Positions 46,485-56,093 are shown, numbered from the stretch's first letter. The stretch: DNA of 64,000 nucleotides from Candidatus Nitrotoga sp. BS (GCF_927797785.1 NZ_CAKMLL010000078.1:1-64000); one strand, 5' to 3'. The notes: generated by a model from the sequence alone, not told the origin. Numbers and translations: made by a program.

Positions 46485-46952
46485 TTATTTATTAACCCAC
46501 TGATTGTGGCCTGATTTTGCAGAGAAATGGTTACCGCCTAATGTATCTCCAGATCCAGCAGCGTTGCCCGTAGTTGCAGCATCTTTTCCAGCACCATATG
46601 CTTTACTGTCAGTAGGCTCGTTATTAGCCACTACTGCAGTTGCCCGTCTGAAATCAGACAAACGATTGCCATCATCATTTTTATAACCGGGATCGATATC
46701 AAAGGCTTGAGATTGTTGATGATTTACTACTTTTCCGGGCGGATTCATATGTGAAGGCTGATCACGTATGCCAGACTGACCGGTATACTGTTTGCAGCAA
46801 TTCCATGAGGTGTTCAGACCAGTCCCTGTAAAGGGCTGATGTGCATCTTCTGCCATTACCGGCGGAGGTGCCGAAATTGCTTGCGCCTGCGCTAACGAAG
46901 CGCCAAATACAAAACAGGAAGCGATTGCGAGGCTAATAACATTTTTTTTCAT
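46485..46952 (-). CDS. exported protein of unknown function
   Basis: A 155-residue protein with a clear Sec signal (MKKNVISLAIASCFVFGASL then AQAQA) and a ribosome-binding site (AAGGAGCTTCTC). The mature part is hydrophilic, rich in Asn, Gly, Ala and Asp, and contains a vicinal cysteine pair in TSWNCCKQYTGQSGIRDQPS. The C-terminus (AAGSGDTLGGNHFSAKSGHN) is low-complexity. I do not recognise a family. The Cys pair might form a metal or redox site, but this is inference. It stands alone, with long intergenic regions on both sides. Confidence 0.75.
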   Translation of the reverse strand: MKKNVISLAIASCFVFGASLAQAQAISAPPPVMAEDAHQPFTGTGLNTSWNCCKQYTGQSGIRDQPSHMNPPGKVVNHQQSQAFDIDPGYKNDDGNRLSDFRRATAVVANNEPTDSKAYGAGKDAATTGNAAGSGDTLGGNHFSAKSGHNQWVNK

Positions 46953-47665
46953 GAGAAGCTCCTTAATATAAATCTTGCAAGATTAGTTGATATAGAGTCA
47001 AGGCACATCAAGCTTCTACGCCACAGACATTTACGGAGCCTACCCAATACTTAAAATTCGGCAGACCCAGGCTTGCATACTACGGGTCAGCTTCGGAATA
47101 TGTCAAGAACTTTGAGGTCACTCGGTCAAAAATATTTGCATTCCCATCTTTTGCCTCCCTTTATATCAATACCCTAACCTGATTCGGATTGATACATGTC
47201 TTGATTCGCAAGGTACGTTGGTTATCAATGCCGCATGCCCTACCCATAGCAATAGCTGGGTTGCATCACAGTTTGAACGACCACTTCTCATTTCTCTCGA
47301 CTTTTAGACATCCAACCCCACATCTTCCGAACGGTGGCACAACTGACAGTAAACGTTCTAAATTCATACTGCCAGCTGCAAACGGCTCTGCGACACCTTC
47401 AATCTTGGGCCATCACTTATAACCATTCAGCACGGGCGCTAAACCCAGATGGAATGCGTGCAACGAAGCTGAGTACGGTAGAATTCGTCATGGGTAGTTT
47501 CTGCCTGTGATTCAAGTCATCTTCGCTATCAGTTTTAGAAAGCATCAAAGCCCTTCAAGTTGAATCACAAACAGTTTGCATAGGCTGGCGACAAGCTCGC
47601 GTTTAATCCGGGTACAGCTGAAGATATACGGTATGTCTCTTTAAGGTATTGGTGAGAAAACAATT
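46953..47665. other. intergenic region without recognised genes
   Basis: About 700 bases separate the divergently placed exported-protein gene and epimerase gene. No frame here has a ribosome-binding site and protein-like composition; the longest frame (from 47189) is low in conserved features. The left part must hold the promoter of the exported protein, the right part that of the epimerase. Confidence 0.4.
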
Positions 47666-48694
47666 ATGACCGCTTTTCAAGTTATTAAGCAGCACCTTCC
47701 GCAGGACCCTCGTATTTGGCTGGTTACTGGCGCAGCCGGATTTATTGGAAGCAACTTGGTGGAAGCACTCCTCAGGCTCGATCAGCATGTTATAGGCTTG
47801 GATAATTTTGCTACAGGTTACAGAAAGAACCTAGAGGAGGTGCAAACTTGCGTTACCCCGCAGCAATGGGCTGGGTTTCGTCTCATCGAGGGGGATATTC
47901 GCGATTTAAGTGCTTGTCGAGAGGCCGTGTCAGGTGTGGATTATGTGCTACATCAGGCGGCGCTTGGTTCGGTGCCACGCTCGCTTGAGGACCCCATTCT
48001 TACTAACGAAAATAATATCTCGGGCTTTCTCAACATGCTGGTGGCGGCGCGAGATGCAGCGGTAAAGCGCTTTGTTTATGCAGCATCCAGTTCAACTTAT
48101 GGTGATCACCCGGGGTTGCCCAAGGTTGAGAATTTAATCGGCAAGCCTTTGTCGCCTTATGCAGTGACTAAATATGTGAATGAGCTTTATGCCGATGTGT
48201 TCAGTCGATGTTACGGATTCCACACCATCGGTTTGCGCTATTTCAACATCTTTGGACGTCGCCAGGATCCAAATGGTGCTTATGCAGCGGTAATCCCGAA
48301 GTGGGTAGCCAGCATGATCAACAATGAGCCTGTTTTTATCAATGGCGATGGAGAAACCAGCCGCGACTTTTGTTACATCGATAACGCTGTGCAAGCTAAT
48401 CTCCTTGCCGCAACTGTAGAAGAGAGCGCTTCCACCAATCAAGTTTACAATGTCGCTGTCGGGGATAGAACTACGCTCAACAACCTCTTTGATCAAAGTC
48501 GAATATTACTCATGCCGCACTTCCCACATTTGAGAGAATTCAAACCAGTTTACCGTGATTTTCGTGCAGGTGATGTGCGCCACTCTCAAGCGGATATTTC
48601 AAAAGCCCAGTCTTTTCTGGGTTATGCGCCTAGTCACTCCATTGCTCAAGGTCTGGAAGAATCGATGGCATGGTATGTTAAAAACATGGCATAA
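47666..48694 (+). CDS. UDP-hexosamine C4 epimerase (WbpP/TviC-like)
   Basis: A 342-residue short-chain dehydrogenase-fold epimerase. The NAD site is [20 protein letters not shown]; catalytic residues are the Ser in [20 protein letters not shown] and the Tyr-x-x-x-Lys of [20 protein letters not shown]. The segment [20 protein letters not shown] and [18 protein letters not shown] are typical of UDP-GlcNAc/UDP-GlcNAcA 4-epimerases of the WbpP/TviC type, which supply sugars for surface polysaccharide. It is not in a polysaccharide cluster here. Substrate choice is inferred. Confidence 0.85.
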   Translation: MTAFQVIKQHLPQDPRIWLVTGAAGFIGSNLVEALLRLDQHVIGLDNFATGYRKNLEEVQTCVTPQQWAGFRLIEGDIRDLSACREAVSGVDYVLHQAALGSVPRSLEDPILTNENNISGFLNMLVAARDAAVKRFVYAASSSTYGDHPGLPKVENLIGKPLSPYAVTKYVNELYADVFSRCYGFHTIGLRYFNIFGRRQDPNGAYAAVIPKWVASMINNEPVFINGDGETSRDFCYIDNAVQANLLAATVEESASTNQVYNVAVGDRTTLNNLFDQSRILLMPHFPHLREFKPVYRDFRAGDVRHSQADISKAQSFLGYAPSHSIAQGLEESMAWYVKNMA

Positions 48695-48742
48695 GGTAGG
48701 GAGCGTTATTGAACGTCAGGCCATTTGCAAGTGCTGCTGTCA

Positions 48743-50065
48743 CTAAGTGGCAATAACCTTTTCCGCTTGCACTGGGAGGTGCCGACTGGAAGAAAATACA
48801 ATACTGAAGGTACTGCCCTTGCCTTCCTCACTGACAATTTCCAAGCGCGCTTTATGTCGACTGACGATGTGCTTGACAATTGCCAGCCCCAAACCTGTGC
48901 CCCCGGTTTCTCGTGAGCGACTGCGGTCCACCCGATAAAAACGTTCTGTCAGGCGCGGAATATGTTGCGGCGAGATTCCAATGCCACTGTCCTGCACACT
49001 AAAAACCGGCTGCTCGCCCTGCTCGTGCCAGCTCACCAGAATCTCGCCGCCATGCGGGGTGTAACGGATTGCATTGGATATCAAATTGCCAAAGGCGCTA
49101 CGCAACTCATCGGCGTTGCCCAGCAGAGCACAGCTACTCTCTAGCTCTAGTCGCAAAGTATGTTTCCCCGCACTTAAAGATTGCCCTTCTTGATGCAGCG
49201 TGCATAAAAGTCTGGCTACGTCCACGGCTTCTTCCTGCAAGGCATTGAGTGTGTCTTCCAGCTTAGATAGGGTAAGCAAATCGTCTACTAGCTGCTCCAT
49301 GCGGTACATTTGTTCTCCCATCAGGTGCAGCGCGCGGCGCGCCATGCTATTTTCAAGGTTGGGCATGTCGTGCAAGGTCTCTACAAAACCATTGACTACC
49401 GTTAGCGGTGTGCGCAATTCATGCGACACATTTGCTACAAAATCGCGGCGCATGGTTTCAATGCGTTCCAAATGGGTAATGTCTCGGCTGATCAGTAGCA
49501 GCTTGTTGTCACCGTAGTGAATCAGTTTAATGGACAGCGTCAGCCCGTTCTGCCGCGCACCACACAAAACCAACGGTTCGCTGAATTCGTGCAGGGCGAG
49601 GTATTGCACGAATTCTGGTTGACGCGCCAGATACGTGATCTGCTGGCCGATGTCGCGCTTACAGTCCAAGCCAAAATGTCGCTCAGCCAGCGGGTTGCAC
49701 CATTCAATATGGTAGGCTTCATCAAGTATGGCCACTCCTTCTGGCAGCGCCGAAGTGGCCTGCTCCATGTGCTGTAGCGCCGCGACACGTTGTTCATGTT
49801 CTTTGCGGTGTTGGCGTACCATTCTGTTCAGCCGAGTGAATACCTCTTCCCACAGCCCCGAACCATTAGGCACTATACGTTGATCAGAGTCGGCCAGCCA
49901 GTAATCAAGTGCTTCGAGTTGGCGCAAGTGGAGAGCTAGATTTATCAGCATAAACATACTGAAGAATAAGGAAGCAAGTAACGCGCCTACTGCTGCCCAC
50001 GCTAGCAGGGACAGAACCAGAATGGTAAATGGAACGAAGAGTGCACGCCGCCAAAAATAACACAT
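48743..50065 (-). CDS. phoR: phosphate sensor histidine kinase PhoR
   Basis: About 440 residues from ATG at 50065 (MCYFWRRALFVPFTILVLSL, after AAAGG). Two transmembrane segments occupy about 5-45, followed by a PAS region (LPEGVAILDEAYHIEWCNPL), the phospho-acceptor helix (DFVANVSHELRTPLTVVNGF), and the ATPase motifs (LGNADELRSAFGNLISNAIR, VQDSGIGISPQHIPRLTERF, GGTGLGLAIVKHI). PhoR phosphorylates PhoB when phosphate is scarce, under control of PstSCAB-PhoU. It follows phoB after 128 bases. Confidence 0.93.
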   Translation of the reverse strand: MCYFWRRALFVPFTILVLSLLAWAAVGALLASLFFSMFMLINLALHLRQLEALDYWLADSDQRIVPNGSGLWEEVFTRLNRMVRQHRKEHEQRVAALQHMEQATSALPEGVAILDEAYHIEWCNPLAERHFGLDCKRDIGQQITYLARQPEFVQYLALHEFSEPLVLCGARQNGLTLSIKLIHYGDNKLLLISRDITHLERIETMRRDFVANVSHELRTPLTVVNGFVETLHDMPNLENSMARRALHLMGEQMYRMEQLVDDLLTLSKLEDTLNALQEEAVDVARLLCTLHQEGQSLSAGKHTLRLELESSCALLGNADELRSAFGNLISNAIRYTPHGGEILVSWHEQGEQPVFSVQDSGIGISPQHIPRLTERFYRVDRSRSRETGGTGLGLAIVKHIVSRHKARLEIVSEEGKGSTFSIVFSSSRHLPVQAEKVIAT

Positions 50066-50193
50066 GGTGTAGCCTTTAAAAATTACGCTGCGCAAAGGAG
50101 ATGGTGAGCAAAGAGGTGGGAAACCACATATCGGCAGGGTGCAAAAAAATGCAATTGACGGGATGGATTGCGGCTATGTTTTACTCGTCCGGT

Positions 50194-50880
50194 TTAGTTG
50201 CATGAAAAACGGTAGCCGCTGCCGCGCACAGTCTGAATAAGACTATCGAAGTTGGTGGGCTCAAGCGCCTGTCGCAAACGGCGAATGTGAACATCCACGG
50301 TACGCTCTTCTACAAATACATGATCGCCCCAAACTTGGTCGAGCAGCTGCGAACGGCTATAGACTCTCTCGGGATGGGTCATAAAAAAATGTAACAAACG
50401 AAATTCGGTCGGCCCCAGATCAATCAGCACTCCATTAGCGTTGATACGATGCATCGCTGGCGATAATTCCAGACCACCTGCAGCTACTGTTTCATCACTC
50501 ATTTGTGGCGCGCGACGGCGCAGCACGGCACGGATGCGAGCCATCAGTTCACGCGGTGAAAATGGCTTGGTTATGTAATCGTCTGCACCTGATTCCAGCC
50601 CTTGAATCTTGTCGCGTTCGTCGGTGCGCGCAGTCAGCATTATAATGGGGATGTTACGTGTACGTTGATCGGCGCGCAGACGACGCGCCAGTTCCACGCC
50701 ACTACTACCCGGCAACATCCAATCAAGCAGGATTAAGTCGGGTAGCGCATGGTTGATGTGCGTCCAAGCGCCATCGGCATCAAATGCCTCGGTTGCGCGG
50801 TAGCCACATTGCGTTATATTGAATGCCAGCAATTCCTGTATCGCAGGTTCATCTTCCACTACCAGAATATTCGCGGTCAT
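50194..50880 (-). CDS. phoB: phosphate response regulator PhoB
   Basis: A 228-residue OmpR-type regulator. The receiver has ILVVEDEPAIQELLAFNITQ, the phosphorylated aspartate in LILLDWMLPGSSGVELARRL and MLTARTDERDKI...ITKPFSPRELMARI. The winged-helix DNA-binding domain ends with VDVHIRRLRQALEPTNFDSL and VRGSGYRFSCN. PhoB activates pst and other Pho-regulon genes at 11-base-spaced half-sites. Such a ladder lies just upstream of this gene, so it is probably autoregulated. Confidence 0.95.
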   Translation of the reverse strand: MTANILVVEDEPAIQELLAFNITQCGYRATEAFDADGAWTHINHALPDLILLDWMLPGSSGVELARRLRADQRTRNIPIIMLTARTDERDKIQGLESGADDYITKPFSPRELMARIRAVLRRRAPQMSDETVAAGGLELSPAMHRINANGVLIDLGPTEFRLLHFFMTHPERVYSRSQLLDQVWGDHVFVEERTVDVHIRRLRQALEPTNFDSLIQTVRGSGYRFSCN

Positions 50881-50899
50881 TGTTTTCTCCGTTGTTTAT

Positions 50900-50950
50900 A
50901 TGACAAACAACTTGCGATGGTATGACAGAATTGTGACAGCAGTATGACGG
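50900..50950 (-). promoter_or_regulatory. PhoB-binding ladder upstream of phoB
   Basis: Half-sites on the plus strand, atgacag (50922), gtgacag (50933) and atgacgg (50944), are spaced exactly 11 bases apart; atgacaa at 50900 keeps the same register. Read on the minus strand the core is ctgtcac-aatt-ctgtcat, which is close to the ideal Pho box. It lies 20-70 bases before phoB. Confidence 0.88.
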
Positions 50951-50959
50951 TCATGCTCC

Positions 50960-52390
50960 CTATTCAATCAAATGAGCAGCATGGCGGCGGCGCTTCAAGT
51001 CAGGCAGCAGCGAGCCAAGCAACATGCCTGATGCGCTCATCAGCAAGCCCGCCAGTTGTGGTGGACACAATCCTTCAGGATTAAAAATTTCAAGTAGTAA
51101 CCATGACGATAGGCCAGCGACAATTGCAAACAACGCACCTTGCGTATTCGCTCGCTTCCAGTACAGCCCGCACACCAGCGGGATGAATGCCGCCACTAAA
51201 GTCACCTTGTAGGCGTTCCCCACCATCATATAAATACTCGATGTGGAGTTTAACGCAAACAAAGTAACGGCCACGGCAAAGCATACAACGACTGCACGCA
51301 TGGTCAGCAAAAAATGTCGGTCACTCTGGTAGCCGATAATGCCTTTCAGGATATTTTCGGTAAAAGTCACTGATGGTGCCAGTAAAGTGCCGCTGGCAGT
51401 GCTCATAATGGCGGCAAGCAGTGCGCCAAAGAACATCACCTGAGCAAATACCGGCGTGTGGTTCATGATCAGCGTGGGCAAAATCAACTGCGCGTTACCA
51501 TCGATCAACGTGGCCACCATCCCTGGGTCGATCAACGTGGCGGAATATGCCAGGAAAAGAGGTATAAAGGCGAACAAAAAATACAGGGTGCCACCAAGTA
51601 ACGCGCCGCGTACGGCAGTTTTTTCATTTTTTGCTGACATCACACGCTGAAATACGTCTTGCTGAGGGATGGAACCCAGCATCATGGTTACTGCTGCGCC
51701 GATGAATGCGAGCACATCTCTGATTTCCAGCTGCGGCCATAAGACAAGCTTATTGGCTTGTGTAGCATGGTCTATGACCCTTTCTGCGCCACCGGCTATA
51801 CCGGACAGCAGCCAAGTCAGGTACAACATGCCGACAACAATAATCGTCATTTGGAAAGCGTCTGTCAAAGCCACCGACCACATTCCGCCGAAGAGGGTGT
51901 AGATTAGCACGATGCCAGCGCCAACCACCATTCCCTCACCGGGTGAAATCGCACCTTGGGTAATAAATGAGAACACCAAGCCCAACGCTGTAATCTGCGC
52001 TGAGACCCAGCCCAAATATGAAACGATAATAGCCAGGCTGGTAAGCACCTCCACCGTGCGACCAAAACGCTGCCGGTAATAGTCGCCAATGGTAATCAGG
52101 TTCATTTTATAAAGCTTGGCGGCGAAAAATGCACCCACCAGAATCAAGCACATGCTGGCGCCAAAGGGATCTTCAACGATTCCCCTCAAGCCCTCCTGAA
52201 CGAACGTCGCGGATACTCCCAGCACTGTTTCCGCACCGAACCAGGTAGCAAACACTGTGGCAGTCACGATATACAGCGGCAAGTGCCGTCCGGCCATCAC
52301 ATAGTCTTTGACATTATGTACGCGCGTGGCGGCATACATACCGATTCCGATAGAAATCATAAGATAAAGAATGACGAGCCAGATCAACAT
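50960..52390 (-). CDS. sodium:solute symporter (SSS family)
   Basis: A 476-residue integral membrane protein with about 13 spans. Family motifs include WFGAETVLGVSATFVQEGLR near the start, ITIGDYYRQRFGRTVEVLTS, LIYTLFGGMWSVALTDAFQM and MSTASGTLLAPSVTF. SSS proteins couple sodium to uptake of a small solute (proline, acetate, pantothenate and others); the substrate is not readable here. The 3' end lies 10 bases from the Pho box of phoB, on the same strand. Genes on both sides are unrelated. Confidence 0.88.
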   Translation of the reverse strand: MLIWLVILYLMISIGIGMYAATRVHNVKDYVMAGRHLPLYIVTATVFATWFGAETVLGVSATFVQEGLRGIVEDPFGASMCLILVGAFFAAKLYKMNLITIGDYYRQRFGRTVEVLTSLAIIVSYLGWVSAQITALGLVFSFITQGAISPGEGMVVGAGIVLIYTLFGGMWSVALTDAFQMTIIVVGMLYLTWLLSGIAGGAERVIDHATQANKLVLWPQLEIRDVLAFIGAAVTMMLGSIPQQDVFQRVMSAKNEKTAVRGALLGGTLYFLFAFIPLFLAYSATLIDPGMVATLIDGNAQLILPTLIMNHTPVFAQVMFFGALLAAIMSTASGTLLAPSVTFTENILKGIIGYQSDRHFLLTMRAVVVCFAVAVTLFALNSTSSIYMMVGNAYKVTLVAAFIPLVCGLYWKRANTQGALFAIVAGLSSWLLLEIFNPEGLCPPQLAGLLMSASGMLLGSLLPDLKRRRHAAHLIE

Positions 52391-52448
52391 GAGTGCATTG
52401 CAAAATCGTTACAGCGTGGTCGAATTGTAGCAGCCCTTGGATGCTATT

Positions 52449-52480
52449 GAGATCAATAAAAAGGCTCCCTTGGGAGCCTT
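52449..52480 (-). terminator. rho-independent terminator of the peroxiredoxin gene
   Basis: A perfect hairpin, aaggctccct/tgggagcctt (52461-52480), is followed in the minus direction by tttttattgatc. It lies 22 bases past the peroxiredoxin stop codon. Confidence 0.88.
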
Positions 52481-52501
52481 TTCGTAACATGAAATTGGCG
52501 C

Positions 52502-53104
52502 TTACAATTTTTCAGCGTGCTCGGCCAAGTACTTCGCCACGCCCTCTGAAGAGGCATTCATCCCAGCCTCACCATTGCGCCAGCCAGCGGGGCAAACCTC
52601 ACCATGCTCCTCGTGAAATTGCAATGCATCTACCATACGTAGCATCTCATCAATGTCGCGACCAAGCGGTAGATCGTTCACCACTTGATGGCGCACCACA
52701 CCGCCACGGTCTATCAGAAACGAGCCACGGAAAGCCACTCCGTCCTTGTGTTCAACGTCATAAGCGCGGCAAATTTCATGCTTAATGTCGGCCACCAGCG
52801 GGTAGCGCACCTGACCGATGCCGCCCATATTAACAGGCGTATTTTTCCAAGCCAAATGAGTAAACTGCGAATCAATAGAAATGCCGATTACTTCAGTTTT
52901 ACGCTTCTTAAATTCGTCTAGGCGATGATCAAAAGCAATCAATTCGGAAGGACATACGAAAGTAAAATCCAGTGGGTAAAAGAACACCACACCATACTTG
53001 CCATCCAAGTGGTTAATCAAGCTAAAAGCTTCGTTTATTTCATTGTTACCCATCACTGCAGCAGCAGTAAAATCGGGGGCAAGCTTGCCGACGAGAACAG
53101 CCAT
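52502..53104 (-). CDS. 2-Cys peroxiredoxin
   Basis: A 200-residue AhpC/Prx1-type peroxidase. The peroxidatic cysteine is in FFYPLDFTFVCPSELIAFDH and the resolving cysteine in HGEVCPAGWRNGEAG. The conserved arginine is in GVAFRGSFLIDRGGVVRHQV. It reduces hydrogen peroxide and organic hydroperoxides in the cytoplasm, using thioredoxin or a similar donor. The start has AAAGGAAAAAAT upstream. A 14-base palindromic operator-like site lies about 90 bases before the start codon. Confidence 0.93.
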   Translation of the reverse strand: MAVLVGKLAPDFTAAAVMGNNEINEAFSLINHLDGKYGVVFFYPLDFTFVCPSELIAFDHRLDEFKKRKTEVIGISIDSQFTHLAWKNTPVNMGGIGQVRYPLVADIKHEICRAYDVEHKDGVAFRGSFLIDRGGVVRHQVVNDLPLGRDIDEMLRMVDALQFHEEHGEVCPAGWRNGEAGMNASSEGVAKYLAEHAEKL

Positions 53105-53191
53105 TATTTTTTCCTTTTGCTGAATTAATTATTACCATGAGATAGAATTTAGCGAGTGATAGAGTTGATGTCAACCACAATGCTCTGCAAG

Positions 53192-53205
53192 TGTTAGCGC
53201 TAACA
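53192..53205. promoter_or_regulatory. palindromic operator-like site (LacI-family type)
   Basis: tgttagcgctaaca is a perfect 14-base palindrome with the central CG and the TGTTA/TAACA arms seen in LacI/GalR-family operators. It lies 88 bases upstream of the peroxiredoxin start and 68 bases past the end of the FGE-like gene. The regulator is not in this window. Confidence 0.45.
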
Positions 53206-53272
53206 TCAAACACCCTTCCACACTTTGCCGCTTATCTATTCGATGGCCGAGCCAATATTTTAAAACGCTAAG

Positions 53273-54250
53273 TTACGGCAATGTCCTAGCAAGGCGAAAC
53301 CCAAGATTATTGATTCGTTCCGTAGCTTCAATTCCTTCGCGATATCTTGCGGTTAGATACTCAGGCTCGTATTCAAAAGACCCGCCTCGAAGAACCAGTT
53401 TCGCACAATCACCTTCCCGGCAACCGTCCGTCCATTGCCAGACGTTGCCCAACATGTCATACAGACCGTAAGGATTCGGCTTATAACTCCCCACTTCGGT
53501 TGTGGTATATTTTTTCTTGTCATAATTGTTATCACACCCACGACAATTGGCATTCTTAAAACCAAGTTCATTTCCCCAATAATACTGAGTAGTAGTACCA
53601 GCCCGCGCGGCAATTTGCCATTCAGATTCACTCGGCAGGCGGTAATTTTTACCAGTTTTTTTCGATAACCATTCGATATAGCTCTGAGCATCATTCCAGC
53701 TCACATTAATTACAGGCTGCAAACCGCGTCCTATCTCTTCCTGAACTGGCATATAACCATTACATCCACCGTCTGCCACACATGCATCCCATTCATCAAA
53801 CGTGACAGTATATTTCCCTATCTCAAAATCCGTACCTGGAATCGGCACCATTTCAGGGCAGAAGGTACATGCCTTAAGCTTTTTTTCAGCTGATTTTTCC
53901 TGGGTCTTGGAAACTTTCGATTGCTCAGGTTTGACCCGCTTGCCTTCGGCATTAAGTGTGGGCGCACCCAATATCACATCAACCCTCTTTACCACGGCAT
54001 AATCTACTCGGATTTTTTGCTCAAATATGCGATCACTAAAGGCATCAACTTTCTTTTGCACCTTCAACTTCACTGTGCCCATAGGCACCTTTATATCCAA
54101 CGGGCATTCGCCCTTAAATTTCCCATTAACCGAAACATCAGCACCCACGTCATCAACAGCGCAAACGACTCTCAGTATGGAGTCCGCCGCGTAAGCGTTA
54201 GAAGATGATGCGGCCACAACAAACAAGAACAAAAAATAAATTAATTTCAT
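53273..54250 (-). CDS. exported PEGA plus FGE-sulfatase-domain protein, second copy
   Basis: A 325-residue protein using ATG at 54250 (GGAGATTTC upstream). A signal peptide (MKLIYFLFLFVVAASSSNAY-A) is followed by a PEGA-like beta domain (GADVSVNGKFKGECPLDIKV) and then a formylglycine-generating-enzyme fold: MVPIPGTDFEIGKYTVTFDE, INVSWNDAQSYIEWLSKKTG, YRLPSESEWQIAARAGTTTQ, NPYGLYDMLGNVWQWTD and VLRGGSFEYEP. These exported members are mostly not true FGEs; they may be structural or ligand-binding. It is paralogous to the next gene. Confidence 0.85.
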   Translation of the reverse strand: MKLIYFLFLFVVAASSSNAYAADSILRVVCAVDDVGADVSVNGKFKGECPLDIKVPMGTVKLKVQKKVDAFSDRIFEQKIRVDYAVVKRVDVILGAPTLNAEGKRVKPEQSKVSKTQEKSAEKKLKACTFCPEMVPIPGTDFEIGKYTVTFDEWDACVADGGCNGYMPVQEEIGRGLQPVINVSWNDAQSYIEWLSKKTGKNYRLPSESEWQIAARAGTTTQYYWGNELGFKNANCRGCDNNYDKKKYTTTEVGSYKPNPYGLYDMLGNVWQWTDGCREGDCAKLVLRGGSFEYEPEYLTARYREGIEATERINNLGFRLARTLP

Positions 54251-54471
54251 GAAATCTCCGTTAAAAAATAAAAAAGCCGAATTTTTAAGCACTCTTAACC
54301 TCCTCAAATGAGGTTTTTTCATTAATGTACAAGATTTGTAATGAGAGGCAGACTTAAATTTATTCTAGTTTCCCATACTATCCCCACTCAACAATCGCCT
54401 TTTATATACTTATTCAGCAGTTATGCAAATTATAAAAGTAAGACAAGAACAAAACACTAATCCACAATATT

Positions 54472-55491
54472 TTATTTCAGCGTCATAGCAAGTCTAAATC
54501 CGCTGATATGATAATACCCATTCACATCGTCCTTGAAACGAGTAGCTATACGAATGTTTGACGTGGTGTCATTCCAAGAGCCACCACGAAGCACTCGTGT
54601 ATTACAGTCACCCTCCCAGCAACTATCCGTCCATTGCCAAACATTGCCAGACATGTCATACAATCCAAAACCGTTTGGCTTGAAGCTACCAACTGGCGAG
54701 GTTGATTTATTGTCCCACTTGCTTCCGCAACCATTGCAATTTGCATTGATACTAGAAGCCGAATCTCCAAAAGGAAAAATACCCCAATAATATTCGGTTG
54801 TAGTGCCAGCTCGTGCAGCGATTTCCCATTCCTCTTCAGTCGGTAGACGGTAAGTATTACCGCTCTTGTTCGATAGCCATTGAATGTAAGCTTGAGCATC
54901 ATTCCAGCTCACATTAATCACAGGACGAGTACCATGCCCCCATTCCTTATCCGAAGGATGATAACCGTTACAGCCACCATCTATCACGCAAGCATCCCAG
55001 TCTTGGAACGTCACAGTGTATTTTGCCATCGCAAAGTTAGTGCCTGGAATCGGCACCATCTCGGGACATTCGAGACATTTTTTGTGTTCATCCGGTAATT
55101 TATTTTCTTTAATCCCTACTGCTAACTCCCTAGATTTCTGCTGTTTGCCTTTGAGGTTAAGCTGCGCCGCGCCCAATATTACATCGATTTTTTTTGTAAC
55201 ATCATCACCCAAACGAATTTCTTGTTCAAATATTCGATCATTAAAGGGATCAACTTTCTTTTGCACCTTCAACTCCAATGTGCCAGCAGGCACCTTGACC
55301 TCTAATGGGCATTCCCCTTTAAATTCGCCGTTAACCAACACTTCTGCCCCCACATCCTCGCCTTTACAATTGACGACTAACAAGGATCCCCCCGCGAACG
55401 AATTGACGCTCAACATGGCTCTACCCGCGTATGCATTAGCTGATACCGCGAGAGATAAACTTAGCAGGAACAAAATATAAACTGGTTTCAT
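54472..55491 (-). CDS. exported PEGA plus FGE-sulfatase-domain protein, first copy
   Basis: A 339-residue protein with signal peptide (MKPVYILFLLSLSLAVSANA-Y-A). It has the same order as its neighbour: PEGA domain (GAEVLVNGEFKGECPLEVKV), then FGE fold (MVPIPGTNFAMAKYTVTFQD, INVSWNDAQAYIQWLSNKSG, YRLPTEEEWEIAARAGTTTE, NVWQWTDSCWEGDCNTRVLR). The ribosome-binding site is GGAGGTTCC. The two copies share long stretches, so they arose by tandem duplication; the second copy has diverged in the linker. Extra cysteines (CNGC, CWEGDC) suggest disulfides in the periplasm. Confidence 0.85.
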   Translation of the reverse strand: MKPVYILFLLSLSLAVSANAYAGRAMLSVNSFAGGSLLVVNCKGEDVGAEVLVNGEFKGECPLEVKVPAGTLELKVQKKVDPFNDRIFEQEIRLGDDVTKKIDVILGAAQLNLKGKQQKSRELAVGIKENKLPDEHKKCLECPEMVPIPGTNFAMAKYTVTFQDWDACVIDGGCNGYHPSDKEWGHGTRPVINVSWNDAQAYIQWLSNKSGNTYRLPTEEEWEIAARAGTTTEYYWGIFPFGDSASSINANCNGCGSKWDNKSTSPVGSFKPNGFGLYDMSGNVWQWTDSCWEGDCNTRVLRGGSWNDTTSNIRIATRFKDDVNGYYHISGFRLAMTLK

Positions 55492-56093
55492 GGAACCTCC
55501 ATTCTAAAAATTAGGGACGCATTGTTATATTCGTCTGAGAAAACTGCAAGGTTTATATCTACTTTGCCGATAATATTTTTCTCTACTACGAGCATATTTA
55601 TTGGGCACATTGACATTTTTACTTAACAACCCTCACCATTACTTTTGTTTCGCTTTAGCTGATCAAGAGAATATTTCTTTTAGGCACCATTTTGGTAAGA
55701 AGTTCATTTGATGCTTCAGGCCAACAAATAAAACAATGACAGCCTCCAAAAAAATAGCCACACTGTTATCCCAACACATGTATGTAGGGTCTGCAATGAA
55801 AGCGCAAGTAGCGCAAATAATATTTTTACTGGATGAAAGACATTGGCCTAATGCGTAAATTTCAGCATCGTGGCAAAAAGTTGGCAAGCCTGCTACTTTA
55901 ATTCATAGCAGCCACTTACAACCCAATTAAAGCGAGACGATCATTTAGCGTAACACGCGTACATTCGCAAAAAATGGAAATGCACCGACACAAAGGCATT
56001 TTGTAAAGATTAAAAGTAAAATTAGCTGAGAAATTAATCCACATGAGCTGTACGAAATTAACTGTGGGGTTTCATTAGTCAGCTGATAAGCCA
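55492..56093. other. intergenic region without recognised genes
   Basis: About 600 AT-rich bases between the FGE-like genes and radC. Frames at 55663 and 55945 (74 and 60 codons, minus strand) have no ribosome-binding site, are rich in rare residues for a protein and match nothing I recognise. They were not accepted as genes. Confidence 0.4.

Noticed and set aside
54290-54325. Hairpin aacctc...gaggtt with T-tract between the two FGE-like genes.
   Set aside because: The T-tract is on the plus strand, whereas both genes are on the minus strand; termination in the needed direction is not supported.
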